Source: Echinicola soli
Lineage (GTDB): Bacteria; Bacteroidota; Bacteroidia; Cytophagales; Cyclobacteriaceae
Assembly (NCBI RefSeq): GCF_006575665.1
Contig: NZ_CP041253.1
Location: forward strand, 3,261,001-3,325,000
DNA length: 64,000 bases
Reading direction: 5' to 3'
Part shown: positions 37,537 through 46,562 of the stretch, piece by piece
How positions within the stretch are numbered: position 1 is the first letter of the stretch
Layout: each line of letters begins with the position of its first letter
Program-made: the position numbers and the translations under genes
Notes under the pieces: model-generated
The model's database searches: none
Seen by the model: only the letters and a program-made list of their open reading frames with translations
Told to the model about the DNA's origin: nothing

Positions 37537-37729
37537 CTGATTAGTTCCTGATTAGTTTTAGAAGAGCCTTCGCTTGGTGTACAATGTCGATTGTTGACAA
37601 TCCTAATAACCTTCCAACTTCCTAACCTTCCAATCATTCCATCTATTTCATAGCTTTTTAAACTTTTTTTAACACTAGGGTAATACTTGTGACAGACTTG
37701 GGTGTATTCTTTCCAAACACTCAAAGTCA

Positions 37730-38719
37730 ATGAAACGACCTACTGAAGAGCAGTTATCAAATTATTTTAATAATCACCTGAATCCAAGGGATGCCAAAAA
37801 GGTCCTGGAATGGCTAGCTACGCCTGAAGGGCAAGCCTATTTGAACCGGCGATTGGAAGCAGATTTTAAGGCATTGGACCACGGACAGAAGATATTGCTT
37901 AGGCCCAAGGTGTCCGCAGAGGATATTCTGAGAAGTGCCGAAGCCCAGCAAAGGCGACCGGCTATGGTCAAGCACCGTCCGGGATTTGGCATACTACGCC
38001 TAGCAGCTTCCGTCGCGCTGATCTTGGCGGTGTTGGGAGGATTGATCTACGTTCTTAAGGGATGGACTTCTTATGAAGAGTATCAGACTGCCTTTGCAGA
38101 GTCAGCTGATATTCGTCTGCCAGATGGGTCGATGGTACACATGAGCGGAAATAGTAAGCTGAAGTTTGCCAAAGTTTGGGAGATCGGCGAGCCCCGCGAA
38201 ATTTGGTTTGAGGGAGAGGGTTATTTTGATGTTGTAAAGAATAAGGCTGCCAATAAATTCACAGTGAAGACTGCACAGAACTTCGATGTGCAGGTTTTGG
38301 GCACGACCTTTACCATTACTGCCCGTGAATCAGCATCAAGAGTGGTGCTGGAAACAGGGGCAATAGCACTTCATGTGGAAAGCAGGAGCGGGGCAGATCA
38401 GATCATGATGGAGCCGGGGGAACTGGTAGAGATGGATCAGGACCATGACTTACTGATCAAGAAAGAAGTAAGGCCGGAAATTTATACCAGCAGGAAAGAT
38501 GACGAACTGGTCTTCGATAAAACACCACTTAAGGAAATTACCAGAATTCTTAAGGATGATTATGGTTTCACCGTCGTAGTCAATGATTCAGAGATACTCA
38601 ATGAGAAATTCACAGGCGTAGTGCCTTCCAAGGATGTGGAAACCTTGCTGGAGGGACTGCGAAGTCTGTTGGATGTAAAAATCATCCGAGATGATAATAT
38701 CATAAAATTGATTCACTAA
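37730..38719 (+). CDS. FecR-family anti-sigma factor
   Basis: 329 residues. A short cytosolic N-terminal region (1-83) binds sigma, one membrane helix follows (GILRLAASVALILAVLGGLI, about 85-108), then the periplasmic FecR domain (IRLPDGSMVHMSGNSKLKFA, EGEGYFDVVKN, VLGTTFTITA), and a C-terminal STN-like DUF4974 domain (FDKTPLKEITRILKDDYGFT). It transmits the state of the SusC receptor to the sigma factor. It starts 193 bases after the sigma gene and ends 19 bases before the SusC gene. Confidence 0.95.
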   Translation: MKRPTEEQLSNYFNNHLNPRDAKKVLEWLATPEGQAYLNRRLEADFKALDHGQKILLRPKVSAEDILRSAEAQQRRPAMVKHRPGFGILRLAASVALILAVLGGLIYVLKGWTSYEEYQTAFAESADIRLPDGSMVHMSGNSKLKFAKVWEIGEPREIWFEGEGYFDVVKNKAANKFTVKTAQNFDVQVLGTTFTITARESASRVVLETGAIALHVESRSGADQIMMEPGELVEMDQDHDLLIKKEVRPEIYTSRKDDELVFDKTPLKEITRILKDDYGFTVVVNDSEILNEKFTGVVPSKDVETLLEGLRSLLDVKIIRDDNIIKLIH

Positions 38720-38738
38720 CCATTTAACCCATAAACTT

Positions 38739-41700
38739 ATGAAAATAAAGTTTTTACCTATTATGGGGTGCATTTTGATAGGGAATTTAGGATGGGCCAA
38801 TTCGCTCCAGCAAGAGGCGCTCTCCTATAATTACCAAATCGAAAATACTCGCTTGACGACCATGAAAACGGTCAGTCTGACCAGCCTCCTTAAGGTGGTC
38901 GAGAAAAAATATGACGTGTCTTTTCTCTATAAAGATGAGATCAGCCAAGAGGCCATTCTTGGTGACGAGACACTTCTCGAGGGCTTGTCTTTTGGAGAGG
39001 CGCTAAAAATGATCAATAGCAAAAATCCTGAATTGGAATTTAGTCGTATAAAAGCGGATTTTTATACTGTTAAGCTTAGCGAACCTAAAACGGGATTGCC
39101 ACTGGCAGCGGGAAGAAGCCCTGAGAATTCAACGCTCAAAACATCCAAAAGTATCGCTAGAAATATTTCCGGAACTGTCAGTACAAGTGATGGAGAGACA
39201 TTGCCGGGTGTCAGCATTATGATCAAAGGCACCACCAAAGGTACCGTAACCGATCTGGATGGTGGTTTTGCTCTCAGTGTGCCGGATGGACAGGTGACAC
39301 TCGTGGTCTCTTTCGTTGGATATAAGAAGAAGGAAGTCATCGTTCCTGTTGGAGAGTCTACCGTGGACGTGGTGATGGATAATGATGTCCAGTCCCTGGA
39401 TGAAGTGGTAGTCGTCGCCTATGGCGAGCAGACAAAAGCATCCTTTACCGGTGCAGCGGTGGATGTGAAAATGGACAAAGTGCAGGGTGCTCCCCGTGCA
39501 TCTTTTCAGGAGAGTTTGCAAGGGAATATTGCGGGGGTACAGTCTGCGGCGGCTTCTGGTCAGCCCGGCTATGCACCAAACATTCGCATCAGGGGTGTAG
39601 GCTCCATCAATGCCAGCTCAGATCCTTTATACGTAGTGGACGGAATTCCTGTGGTGGCAGGAAATATTTCCCAGATAGCCACAAGTTCTAATACCATAGC
39701 AGGATTGAACCCCAATGATATTGCATCAATGACCGTGTTGAAGGACGCCTCTGCCACTTCGATCTATGGGTCCAGAGGAGCAAATGGCGTGATCCTTATT
39801 ACTACCAAGCAAGGGAAATCGGGAAAGACGAAATTTGACGTCAGCATGCAACGCGGTACCAGCCAAGTGCTGCTGGATGATCGAAACAAACCACTGTCCA
39901 CCCCGGAACTGGCAGAATTGCTGGTCGAATCCAGGGTAAATTATGGAGATACACAGCAAGAGGCCGAGGACTATATTTATAGCCGGATCGATCAAAATAT
40001 CAACACCAATTGGTTTGATGTCATTTCCCGGGACGGAACCTACCAACAATATTACATCAGTGCTTCAGGAGGAAATGAGAAGACCAATTTTTATTCTTCC
40101 ATAGGCTATTATGATCAGGAAGCGCCCATCATTGGCATTGACTATGAAAAGCTCAACGCAAAAGTGAATGTGCGCCATGCGGCCACCGAAAAGCTGACCC
40201 TGGATTTTGGATTGGCGGCCAATACACAGCTGATGCATACCAATAGTGAAGCAGGAAGTGCCAATAATCCGGTGAGAAGTATGTTCAGGGAAGTGCCCTG
40301 GGAGCCAGTTTATAATGAAGATGGTAGTTATAATACCGACATACTCTTGACCTACAACCCCGTAGGGCTGGTCAATGAAAATATCAGAGAAACCAGGCTG
40401 TACAATGCCCTGGGGAATGTGGGACTGAAGTATGATATCATGGATAACTTTTCCTTCGAAACCAAAGCCAACCTGGACTTTAACCTAGCTGACGAATTTC
40501 AGTATGATAATCCTTACTTTGGTGCGGGAAGGAATGACGGTGGCCGTGGTCGTGCCTATACCAATATCGTGGTCAATTGGAATGTTACCAACCTCCTGAA
40601 ATATCGCTGGGTGATGGATGATAATAACAGTATTGCCTTTACACTGGGCCAGGAAGCGCAGAAAATATCCGCCAATTCGGTGTATGCTTACGCCAGTAAT
40701 TACGGTGCTCCTGGCTTGACCACATTAGCGAATGCCTCTGTTTTTAAAGATGCTTCTTCGGAAAAAACAGCCTCTTCCATCACCTCATTTTTCCTAAGTG
40801 CGAATTATTCGTTTTCTGACAAGTATTACTTTAATGTAACAGGAAGAAGGGATGGATCTTCGCGGTTCGGTTCATCTGTCCGCTATGCCAACTTCGGTTC
40901 CGTGGGCTTAGGCTGGAATATTCATAAAGAGGAGTTCTTCGATGTGGGCTTCGTGGATGAGTTGAAGCTTCGGGGAAGTTATGGTATCAATGGTAACCAA
41001 GGGATAGGGGATTTTGAATCCCGGGGATTGTATAACACCGGGAATGATTATAATGGCCTGCCAGGATATGCCTACTCCCAACAGTCCAACCCGTACCTGA
41101 CCTGGGAGAAAAACAAGCCTTTGAACATCGGTTTGGATTTCAGGATTTTGGAAAGGTTAAGTGGTACGGTTGAATATTACAATAGAATGACTTCAGACTT
41201 GCTGCTGAATGTGCCCATTTCCGGAACAAACGGTATCACCAGTTACATGGCAAATATCGGAGAAATGCAAAATAGAGGCCTGGAATTTAGCCTGAGTGCT
41301 GTGAATATCCAACGTCCCGATGGACTCCAATGGACCACTGATTTCAACTTGACCACAAACAAAAATGAAGTGGTAAAACTAAAGGATGGAGAGGACATTG
41401 TCGATGGGCAATACATCCGTCGTGAAGGGGCAGATTTCTATACGTTCTACATGCCCGGTTATGCTGGCGTAGATCCCAATAATGGCGATGCGCTCTGGTA
41501 CACCGATGGCTCCGAAAGCGAAACTACCAATGATTATGGAAATGCCGATCCATACGAGCATGGAAATGCTTCACCGAAGTTCTTTGCCGGCTTGAACAAT
41601 ACCTTTAATTACAAAGGATTCGGACTGTCTTTTCTCTTTTACCTGAATTATGGCAACAAGGTCTATGATTACTGGGGCAGGTATGTAGCCAGTGATGGAA

Positions 41701-42083
41701 GTGCCCAGCTCAATGATCGTGGAAACATGAGCAGAAAGATCTATGAGCGCAGGTGGCAGGAACCGGGAGATATGACAGATGTACCTAAGGTAGTATGGGG
41801 AAATACCCAGTCGGGAAGCTCAAGCCAGCATTCCACTCGCTTTCTGTATGATGGCACCTATCTCCGTCTCAGGGATGTGACCCTTTCTTATAACCTCCCC
41901 AATTCTTTGCTGAGCAAATTAAAAATCAGCAATGCTAGGATCTACCTGAGAGGCAATAATGTATGGACTTGGGTAAAGGACAAGAATCTGGAGTCTGATC
42001 CAGAGGTAGGTATTGCCGGGATGACAGACCTTAGAATCCCTACATCCAGGCAGTATTTATTGGGTATTGACTTTTCATTCTAA
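38739..42083 (+). CDS. SusC-family TonB-dependent receptor with N-terminal STN signalling domain
   Basis: 1114 residues. A signal peptide (MKIKFLPIMGCILIGNLGWA) is followed by an STN domain (about 45-110: MKTVSLTSLLKVVEKKYDVS, FLYKDE), a carboxypeptidase-D-like domain (about 143-215), then the plug (about 225-345: SDPLYVVDGIPVVAG, SIYGSRGANGVILI) and barrel. STN domains contact FecR-type proteins, so this receptor can report ligand capture to the upstream sigma/FecR pair. It lies 12 bases before its SusD. The enzymes 3' of the pair point to D-amino-acid-containing ligands rather than a glycan (inference). Confidence 0.95.
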   Translation: MKIKFLPIMGCILIGNLGWANSLQQEALSYNYQIENTRLTTMKTVSLTSLLKVVEKKYDVSFLYKDEISQEAILGDETLLEGLSFGEALKMINSKNPELEFSRIKADFYTVKLSEPKTGLPLAAGRSPENSTLKTSKSIARNISGTVSTSDGETLPGVSIMIKGTTKGTVTDLDGGFALSVPDGQVTLVVSFVGYKKKEVIVPVGESTVDVVMDNDVQSLDEVVVVAYGEQTKASFTGAAVDVKMDKVQGAPRASFQESLQGNIAGVQSAAASGQPGYAPNIRIRGVGSINASSDPLYVVDGIPVVAGNISQIATSSNTIAGLNPNDIASMTVLKDASATSIYGSRGANGVILITTKQGKSGKTKFDVSMQRGTSQVLLDDRNKPLSTPELAELLVESRVNYGDTQQEAEDYIYSRIDQNINTNWFDVISRDGTYQQYYISASGGNEKTNFYSSIGYYDQEAPIIGIDYEKLNAKVNVRHAATEKLTLDFGLAANTQLMHTNSEAGSANNPVRSMFREVPWEPVYNEDGSYNTDILLTYNPVGLVNENIRETRLYNALGNVGLKYDIMDNFSFETKANLDFNLADEFQYDNPYFGAGRNDGGRGRAYTNIVVNWNVTNLLKYRWVMDDNNSIAFTLGQEAQKISANSVYAYASNYGAPGLTTLANASVFKDASSEKTASSITSFFLSANYSFSDKYYFNVTGRRDGSSRFGSSVRYANFGSVGLGWNIHKEEFFDVGFVDELKLRGSYGINGNQGIGDFESRGLYNTGNDYNGLPGYAYSQQSNPYLTWEKNKPLNIGLDFRILERLSGTVEYYNRMTSDLLLNVPISGTNGITSYMANIGEMQNRGLEFSLSAVNIQRPDGLQWTTDFNLTTNKNEVVKLKDGEDIVDGQYIRREGADFYTFYMPGYAGVDPNNGDALWYTDGSESETTNDYGNADPYEHGNASPKFFAGLNNTFNYKGFGLSFLFYLNYGNKVYDYWGRYVASDGSAQLNDRGNMSRKIYERRWQEPGDMTDVPKVVWGNTQSGSSSQHSTRFLYDGTYLRLRDVTLSYNLPNSLLSKLKISNARIYLRGNNVWTWVKDKNLESDPEVGIAGMTDLRIPTSRQYLLGIDFSF

Positions 42084-42095
42084 ACCACTCAAACC

Positions 42096-43508
42096 ATGAA
42101 AAAATTACACTTATATATCATAGCCGGGACAATGATGACGGGAAGTTTGTCTTCCTGTAGCGAGTCCTTTCTTGAGATTGATCCAGAGCAAAGCGTGTCT
42201 ACCAATAATGCAGTGACCGATGTGAATACCCTTCAGACAGCGATGAACGGAGTATATAGCAAGCTTCAGGATGATGGATATTATGGTCGCTCGGTGTACA
42301 TTATTCCAGAACTGATGGCCGATAACCTCTACCTAAGCCTTAGGAACACTGGGAGGTATTTGGATTATCATAACTTTATCGTTCGTGAGCAGGATTCCTA
42401 TGCAGAAGATCTCTGGAATACTTCCTATGAAGTAGTGATCAATGCCACCCGTGCCATCCAGGGCGGTGAGGCCTTGGAGGTTACCGGTGATCAGCAGAGC
42501 ACCGCTAACCAATTGATCGGAGAGGCTTATGCTTTGCGGGCCTTGGGGCATTTTGACTTGACACGGTTCTTTGCCCAGCCGTATAATTTTACTGCTGATG
42601 CCAGCCATCTTGGTGTGCCGGTAATCGCCAGCATCGGGGATGATCCTATTTCTCCGGCCAGGAATAGTGTAAAAGAGGATTTTGACTTGATCATTGCGGA
42701 TTTGGACAAATCCATCAGCCTAATGAGCAGAGGTAGCGCAAATGGAACATTTTCTGTCAATGCTGCCAAGACTTTGCTTTCTAGAGTGTATCTTTATACA
42801 GCGCAATATGACCTGGCCGCCCAAAATGCCACCGAGGTGATCGAAAGTGGTGATTACGAGTTGTTGTCAGCAGATAATTACAGCTCCATATGGGCACCGG
42901 ACTATAACTCGGAAATCATCTTCGAAATTGTCAACACCTTAGCAGATAATGCAGGAACCAACGGATTGGGACATTTCTTTGCTGAGGAAGGGTATGCTGA
43001 TGCGTTGGTCACAGAAGAGCTGTTTGGGCTGTATGAAGATTCGGATGCACGAAAAACAGCCATTGTCAGAAAACCTAAAAATGGGGCTGAAGATGATGCC
43101 TTGTTTGTGATGAAATTCCCCCAAGGGGCCTTACAGGATGACAATGTGAAGATCCTTCGGTTGGCAGAATTATACTTGATCAGGGCAGAGGCTTATGCCA
43201 AAACCAATCAGCCAGCACTCGCGCTTCAAGACCTGAATACCATCCGGCAGACCAGGGACCCCGAAGCTGCACCAGTAGCGGCCAGTGGCGAGGAACTGCT
43301 CATTAGTATTCTGGAAGAACGCAGAAAGGAACTGGCTTTTGAAGGTCATCGCTTGTTTGACCTTAACCGTAATAAGATGGACGTTAATATCGATCAAGGG
43401 GAAGAGGTGATCGCAGCTTCCTATCCGAATGATCGGTTTATCCTGCCCATTCCATTGTCAGAGCTGAATGCAAACCCGAATATAGTGCCCCAAAATGACG
43501 GTTATTAA
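42096..43508 (+). CDS. SusD/RagB-family lipoprotein
   Basis: 470 residues; lipoprotein signal to Cys21 (SLSSC) with acidic residues after it. Typical SusD features are EAYALRALGHFDLTRFFAQP, LAELYLIRAEAYAKTNQPAL, and ILEERRKELAFEGHRLFDLN near the C terminus, ending PLSELNANPNIVPQN. It is shorter than the other two SusD proteins here, of the RagB-like size often tied to smaller or peptide ligands. A good terminator hairpin follows 21 bases after the stop. Confidence 0.95.
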   Translation: MKKLHLYIIAGTMMTGSLSSCSESFLEIDPEQSVSTNNAVTDVNTLQTAMNGVYSKLQDDGYYGRSVYIIPELMADNLYLSLRNTGRYLDYHNFIVREQDSYAEDLWNTSYEVVINATRAIQGGEALEVTGDQQSTANQLIGEAYALRALGHFDLTRFFAQPYNFTADASHLGVPVIASIGDDPISPARNSVKEDFDLIIADLDKSISLMSRGSANGTFSVNAAKTLLSRVYLYTAQYDLAAQNATEVIESGDYELLSADNYSSIWAPDYNSEIIFEIVNTLADNAGTNGLGHFFAEEGYADALVTEELFGLYEDSDARKTAIVRKPKNGAEDDALFVMKFPQGALQDDNVKILRLAELYLIRAEAYAKTNQPALALQDLNTIRQTRDPEAAPVAASGEELLISILEERRKELAFEGHRLFDLNRNKMDVNIDQGEEVIAASYPNDRFILPIPLSELNANPNIVPQNDGY

Positions 43509-43529
43509 TTAACCTGATGAGGCTTCAGG

Positions 43530-43562
43530 CGAGGGAGTACTCATATTCCCTCGTTTGTTTTA
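43530..43562 (+). terminator. Rho-independent terminator after SusD gene
   Basis: Stem CGAGGGA (43530-43536) with TCCCTCG (43547-43553), 10-base loop, followed by TTTGTTTTAT. It falls between SusD and the D-amino-acid enzyme genes, so these either need a second promoter or rely on read-through. The following 43613-43703 is a degraded REP-like stretch. Confidence 0.7.
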
Positions 43563-43737
43563 TATGGACCCGGGTTCAATGCCGTTTGGATAAGAGCAGA
43601 CAGTGACCAAGCTGTCATGCCGACGAGTAGCCTGTCACGATTTGTCGTCTGGATAGCCTGCCCCACATCACTATCGGGGACATACGTTAACTAAACGGCA
43701 TTACATGCGGGTGGAACACGGAAAAATAGATCAATTG

Positions 43738-45021
43738 ATGAATAAAAAATACATGATCCTGGTCATAGTGGGATTACTCTCAGTCACACTGGCATGCCAA
43801 AGGAGTAAGGTGGTTTTTCAAGAGGGCAATCCCAAGGCTGAACAGTTGGACAGTCTATTCCACTATTTATATGCTGAAGGCCTGTATAATGGTGCCGTGG
43901 CGGTAGTGGATGAAGGGGAGTTGATCTTCAAGAAGGCGTATGGGCTGGCCAATTTGGAGGACAGCAGTGCTTTCGGAACCGGTACCGCCATGGAAGTGGC
44001 CTCCGTGTCCAAACAGTTTACCGCGTCCGCAATCATGCACCTTGCCCAAGAGCACAAACTATCCATAACGGATGATATCCGGGCTTACCTGCCAGCGGGG
44101 TTTCCCTATGAGGGCATTTCCATCAAGCATCTCTTGAGCCATACAGCTGGAGTGCCTGATTATACCACCTATTTCATTGATCATTGGCCCAAAAATCAGT
44201 TGGCAAACAACAAGGACATCGTTGCTTATTTCATAAAACATCAGCCTCCTGTGAAATTTGCTCCGGGAACAGACTATGATTATAGTAACACTGGCTACGT
44301 ACTGCTGGCAGAAATCGTCGAAAACGCATCAGGCATGCCCTTGGATGATTACCTTGAAGAGCAGCTTTTTAAGCCTTTTGCATTTCAGAATGCTGGGTTT
44401 TACCAGCGGTCCGAAATCTATGATTTGAAAAACTACGCCCCTTCTTTCAGGTGGTCTACGGATTCTTGCCGATATATCCGGCCTGAGCATTTGCCGGGCA
44501 AAGCCTATTACTTTTTCCTTAGTGATCGATTGGGGCCAGGGAGGCTTTCAGTTAATGTAGAGGATCTTTTACGATGGGACCGGTTGCTCTATACGAATGA
44601 TTTTCTTTCGCAGGGAAGTAAGGAATCCATGTTTACGCCAGTGGAATATGAAGGGGTGGACACCGATTATGGTTTTGGTTGGCATAATTATGAAGATGAC
44701 AAAGTAGGAGCGGTGAGCTACCATACCGGGAGCTGGGCAGGTAATCTGAGCTATATTAAACGGTTTAGGGAGGTGAAAAGTACTATAATCCTCCTGAACA
44801 ATACCAATAGCCCTTATATGAAAGAAATCAGAAACGCCGTAGATGCAATCGTCACTGCGCGTGAAATGACGCCTATTTATCCGTCATTAAAAGACCGGTT
44901 TTCCAAACTTTCCTGTCAGCAAGGATTTGAGGGAGGAAGTTGGCTCGAAGGGCTTAATTTGGATGAGTATAGCTTTACGGCGGAAGAAATAGAGGAAATT
45001 AAAGACACCATTAACCATTAA
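43738..45021 (+). CDS. Class C beta-lactamase-family serine hydrolase lipoprotein (D-aminopeptidase/DD-peptidase type)
   Basis: The start at 43738 (not 43705) gives a lipoprotein signal ending VTLAC (Cys20); 427 residues. The three beta-lactamase/DD-peptidase motifs are present: S89-V-S-K92 (SxxK), YSN in DYDYSNTGYVLLAEI, and HTG in SYHTGSWAGNLSY. The family cleaves D-Ala-containing peptides, D-amino-acid amides or esters at a Ser nucleophile; it acts outside the cytoplasm. It leads a three-gene run (11-base gap to the next gene) whose other members are a racemase and an N-acyl-D-amino-acid deacylase, favouring a peptide with D-residues. Esterase activity is an alternative. Confidence 0.85.
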   Translation: MNKKYMILVIVGLLSVTLACQRSKVVFQEGNPKAEQLDSLFHYLYAEGLYNGAVAVVDEGELIFKKAYGLANLEDSSAFGTGTAMEVASVSKQFTASAIMHLAQEHKLSITDDIRAYLPAGFPYEGISIKHLLSHTAGVPDYTTYFIDHWPKNQLANNKDIVAYFIKHQPPVKFAPGTDYDYSNTGYVLLAEIVENASGMPLDDYLEEQLFKPFAFQNAGFYQRSEIYDLKNYAPSFRWSTDSCRYIRPEHLPGKAYYFFLSDRLGPGRLSVNVEDLLRWDRLLYTNDFLSQGSKESMFTPVEYEGVDTDYGFGWHNYEDDKVGAVSYHTGSWAGNLSYIKRFREVKSTIILLNNTNSPYMKEIRNAVDAIVTAREMTPIYPSLKDRFSKLSCQQGFEGGSWLEGLNLDEYSFTAEEIEEIKDTINH

Positions 45022-45032
45022 CCACGCATAGC

Positions 45033-46562
45033 ATGTTATACCGGAAAATAGGAATCTGCATATGGGCCATTCCTTTTTTGATCAGTTGTGGCCAAGGAAA
45101 AGTGGAGAAAAATGAATCGGTGGAGGTTCTCGATAACCTGCCGATCGAAAAAGCCATTTTGGAGCAGCGAGAGAGTTTTTATTATGTGGACTTTGGGCAA
45201 TATCCAGAAATGGACAAAGGACTGCCCATTGGAGTTTTCGATTCGGGTACGGGAGGACTTACGGTATTGGATGCGATCGTACAGTATGATGGGCATCAGA
45301 ATAATAATAAGGCCACCGGGGCTGATGGGGAGCCGGATTTTGATAAGGAAACGTTTATCTATTTGGCCGATCAGGCCAATATGCCCTATGGCAATTATTC
45401 AAGTGAGGGAAAAACCGATTTATTGGTGGAGCATATTATCAAGGACACCCAGTTTTTGCTTTCCGATAAGTACTATAAAGAGGCCAAGGCCAAAAACTAT
45501 AGCCAAGACAAATCCCCGGTCAAAACCCTTGTGATCGCCTGCAATACTGCTACAGCCTATGGAAAGGAACTGATCGATCAGTTTATCGAAAAGGCGGGCA
45601 TAAATGTGCATGTGATTGGTGTGATCGATGCAGGTGCCAGGGGAGTCCTGCAGGTTTTTGACCAATCAGGGAATGGATCTATTGGTGTGATGGCGACAGT
45701 GGGTACGGTAGCTTCGAAGGGCTATGAAAATACCATTGTAAGAATCAAAGAGGAGCAAGGATATACTGGGAAAATCCGTATTTACAATCAAGGTGGGCAT
45801 GGTATAGCAGAAGCGGTGGATGAAGAGCCGGATTTCATTAACCGTGATGCCAGCAAGCCAAGAGATAGCTATCGGGGCCCTTCACTGGACAATCCGGAGT
45901 TTAAAATTGACAGGTCCTTACTGGATATCTATAATTTTGATTTTGACCATTCTAAGATGCTTTGTGATGCCAGAGACACGGATGATTGTACTGTGCTGCA
46001 GTTGAACGATACTGAAAACTATGTGCGATACCACCTGGTTTCTTTAATGGAAAAGATCAGAAAGGATCCAGAAGCCTTGCCACTGAAGGCCATTGTATTG
46101 GGCTGCACCCATTATCCTTACTTGACCTCAGACATCGAGATGGTTTTGGGAGAACTTTATGATTATGAAAAGAACGGGGAGTTTATCTACCGGGATTTTA
46201 TGAGTGAGGATATCGCCATTATTGATCCAGCGGTAAAAGTAGCGGAGGAACTGTATGCTTATCTGCAAGAAAATGACCTTTTCAATCCTACAGGCGATAT
46301 GTACAAAAGCCGGTTTTTCATCAGTGTTCCCAATACTGATAATCCTAAAGTGACCACAGACGAAAACGGTCGCTTCCCATATGAGTATAAGTATGGAAGG
46401 AGTGCCGGGGAAATCCAGGAATATGTGAAAGTGGTGCCTTTTGCCCCGTCCAACATTCCGAAGGAGACCATTGATCGGCTTTCAGGTGCGATCCCAGCGA
46501 CTTTTCAGTTGATACCAGGGTTAAATTCGAAAGAGAAAGTACTGAGTCACCATGGAGAATAG
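45033..46562 (+). CDS. Extracytoplasmic MurI-family (glutamate racemase-like) lipoprotein
   Basis: 509 residues with a lipoprotein signal (MLYRKIGICIWAIPFLISC, Cys19). The MurI hallmarks are complete: GVFDSGTGGLTVL from residue 67, first catalytic Cys170 in IACNTATAYG, and second catalytic Cys358 in LGCTHYPYL. Typical MurI is about 265 residues and cytosolic. Here there are extra segments before Cys170 and about 75 additional residues between the two cysteines (region KPRDSYRGPSLDNPEF to CDARDTDDCTVLQ). Predicted to interconvert L- and D-Glu (or Asp), or process a related substrate, in the periplasm. Sandwiched between the serine hydrolase and the deacylase, overlapping the latter by 11 bases. 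Confidence 0.85.
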   Translation: MLYRKIGICIWAIPFLISCGQGKVEKNESVEVLDNLPIEKAILEQRESFYYVDFGQYPEMDKGLPIGVFDSGTGGLTVLDAIVQYDGHQNNNKATGADGEPDFDKETFIYLADQANMPYGNYSSEGKTDLLVEHIIKDTQFLLSDKYYKEAKAKNYSQDKSPVKTLVIACNTATAYGKELIDQFIEKAGINVHVIGVIDAGARGVLQVFDQSGNGSIGVMATVGTVASKGYENTIVRIKEEQGYTGKIRIYNQGGHGIAEAVDEEPDFINRDASKPRDSYRGPSLDNPEFKIDRSLLDIYNFDFDHSKMLCDARDTDDCTVLQLNDTENYVRYHLVSLMEKIRKDPEALPLKAIVLGCTHYPYLTSDIEMVLGELYDYEKNGEFIYRDFMSEDIAIIDPAVKVAEELYAYLQENDLFNPTGDMYKSRFFISVPNTDNPKVTTDENGRFPYEYKYGRSAGEIQEYVKVVPFAPSNIPKETIDRLSGAIPATFQLIPGLNSKEKVLSHHGE

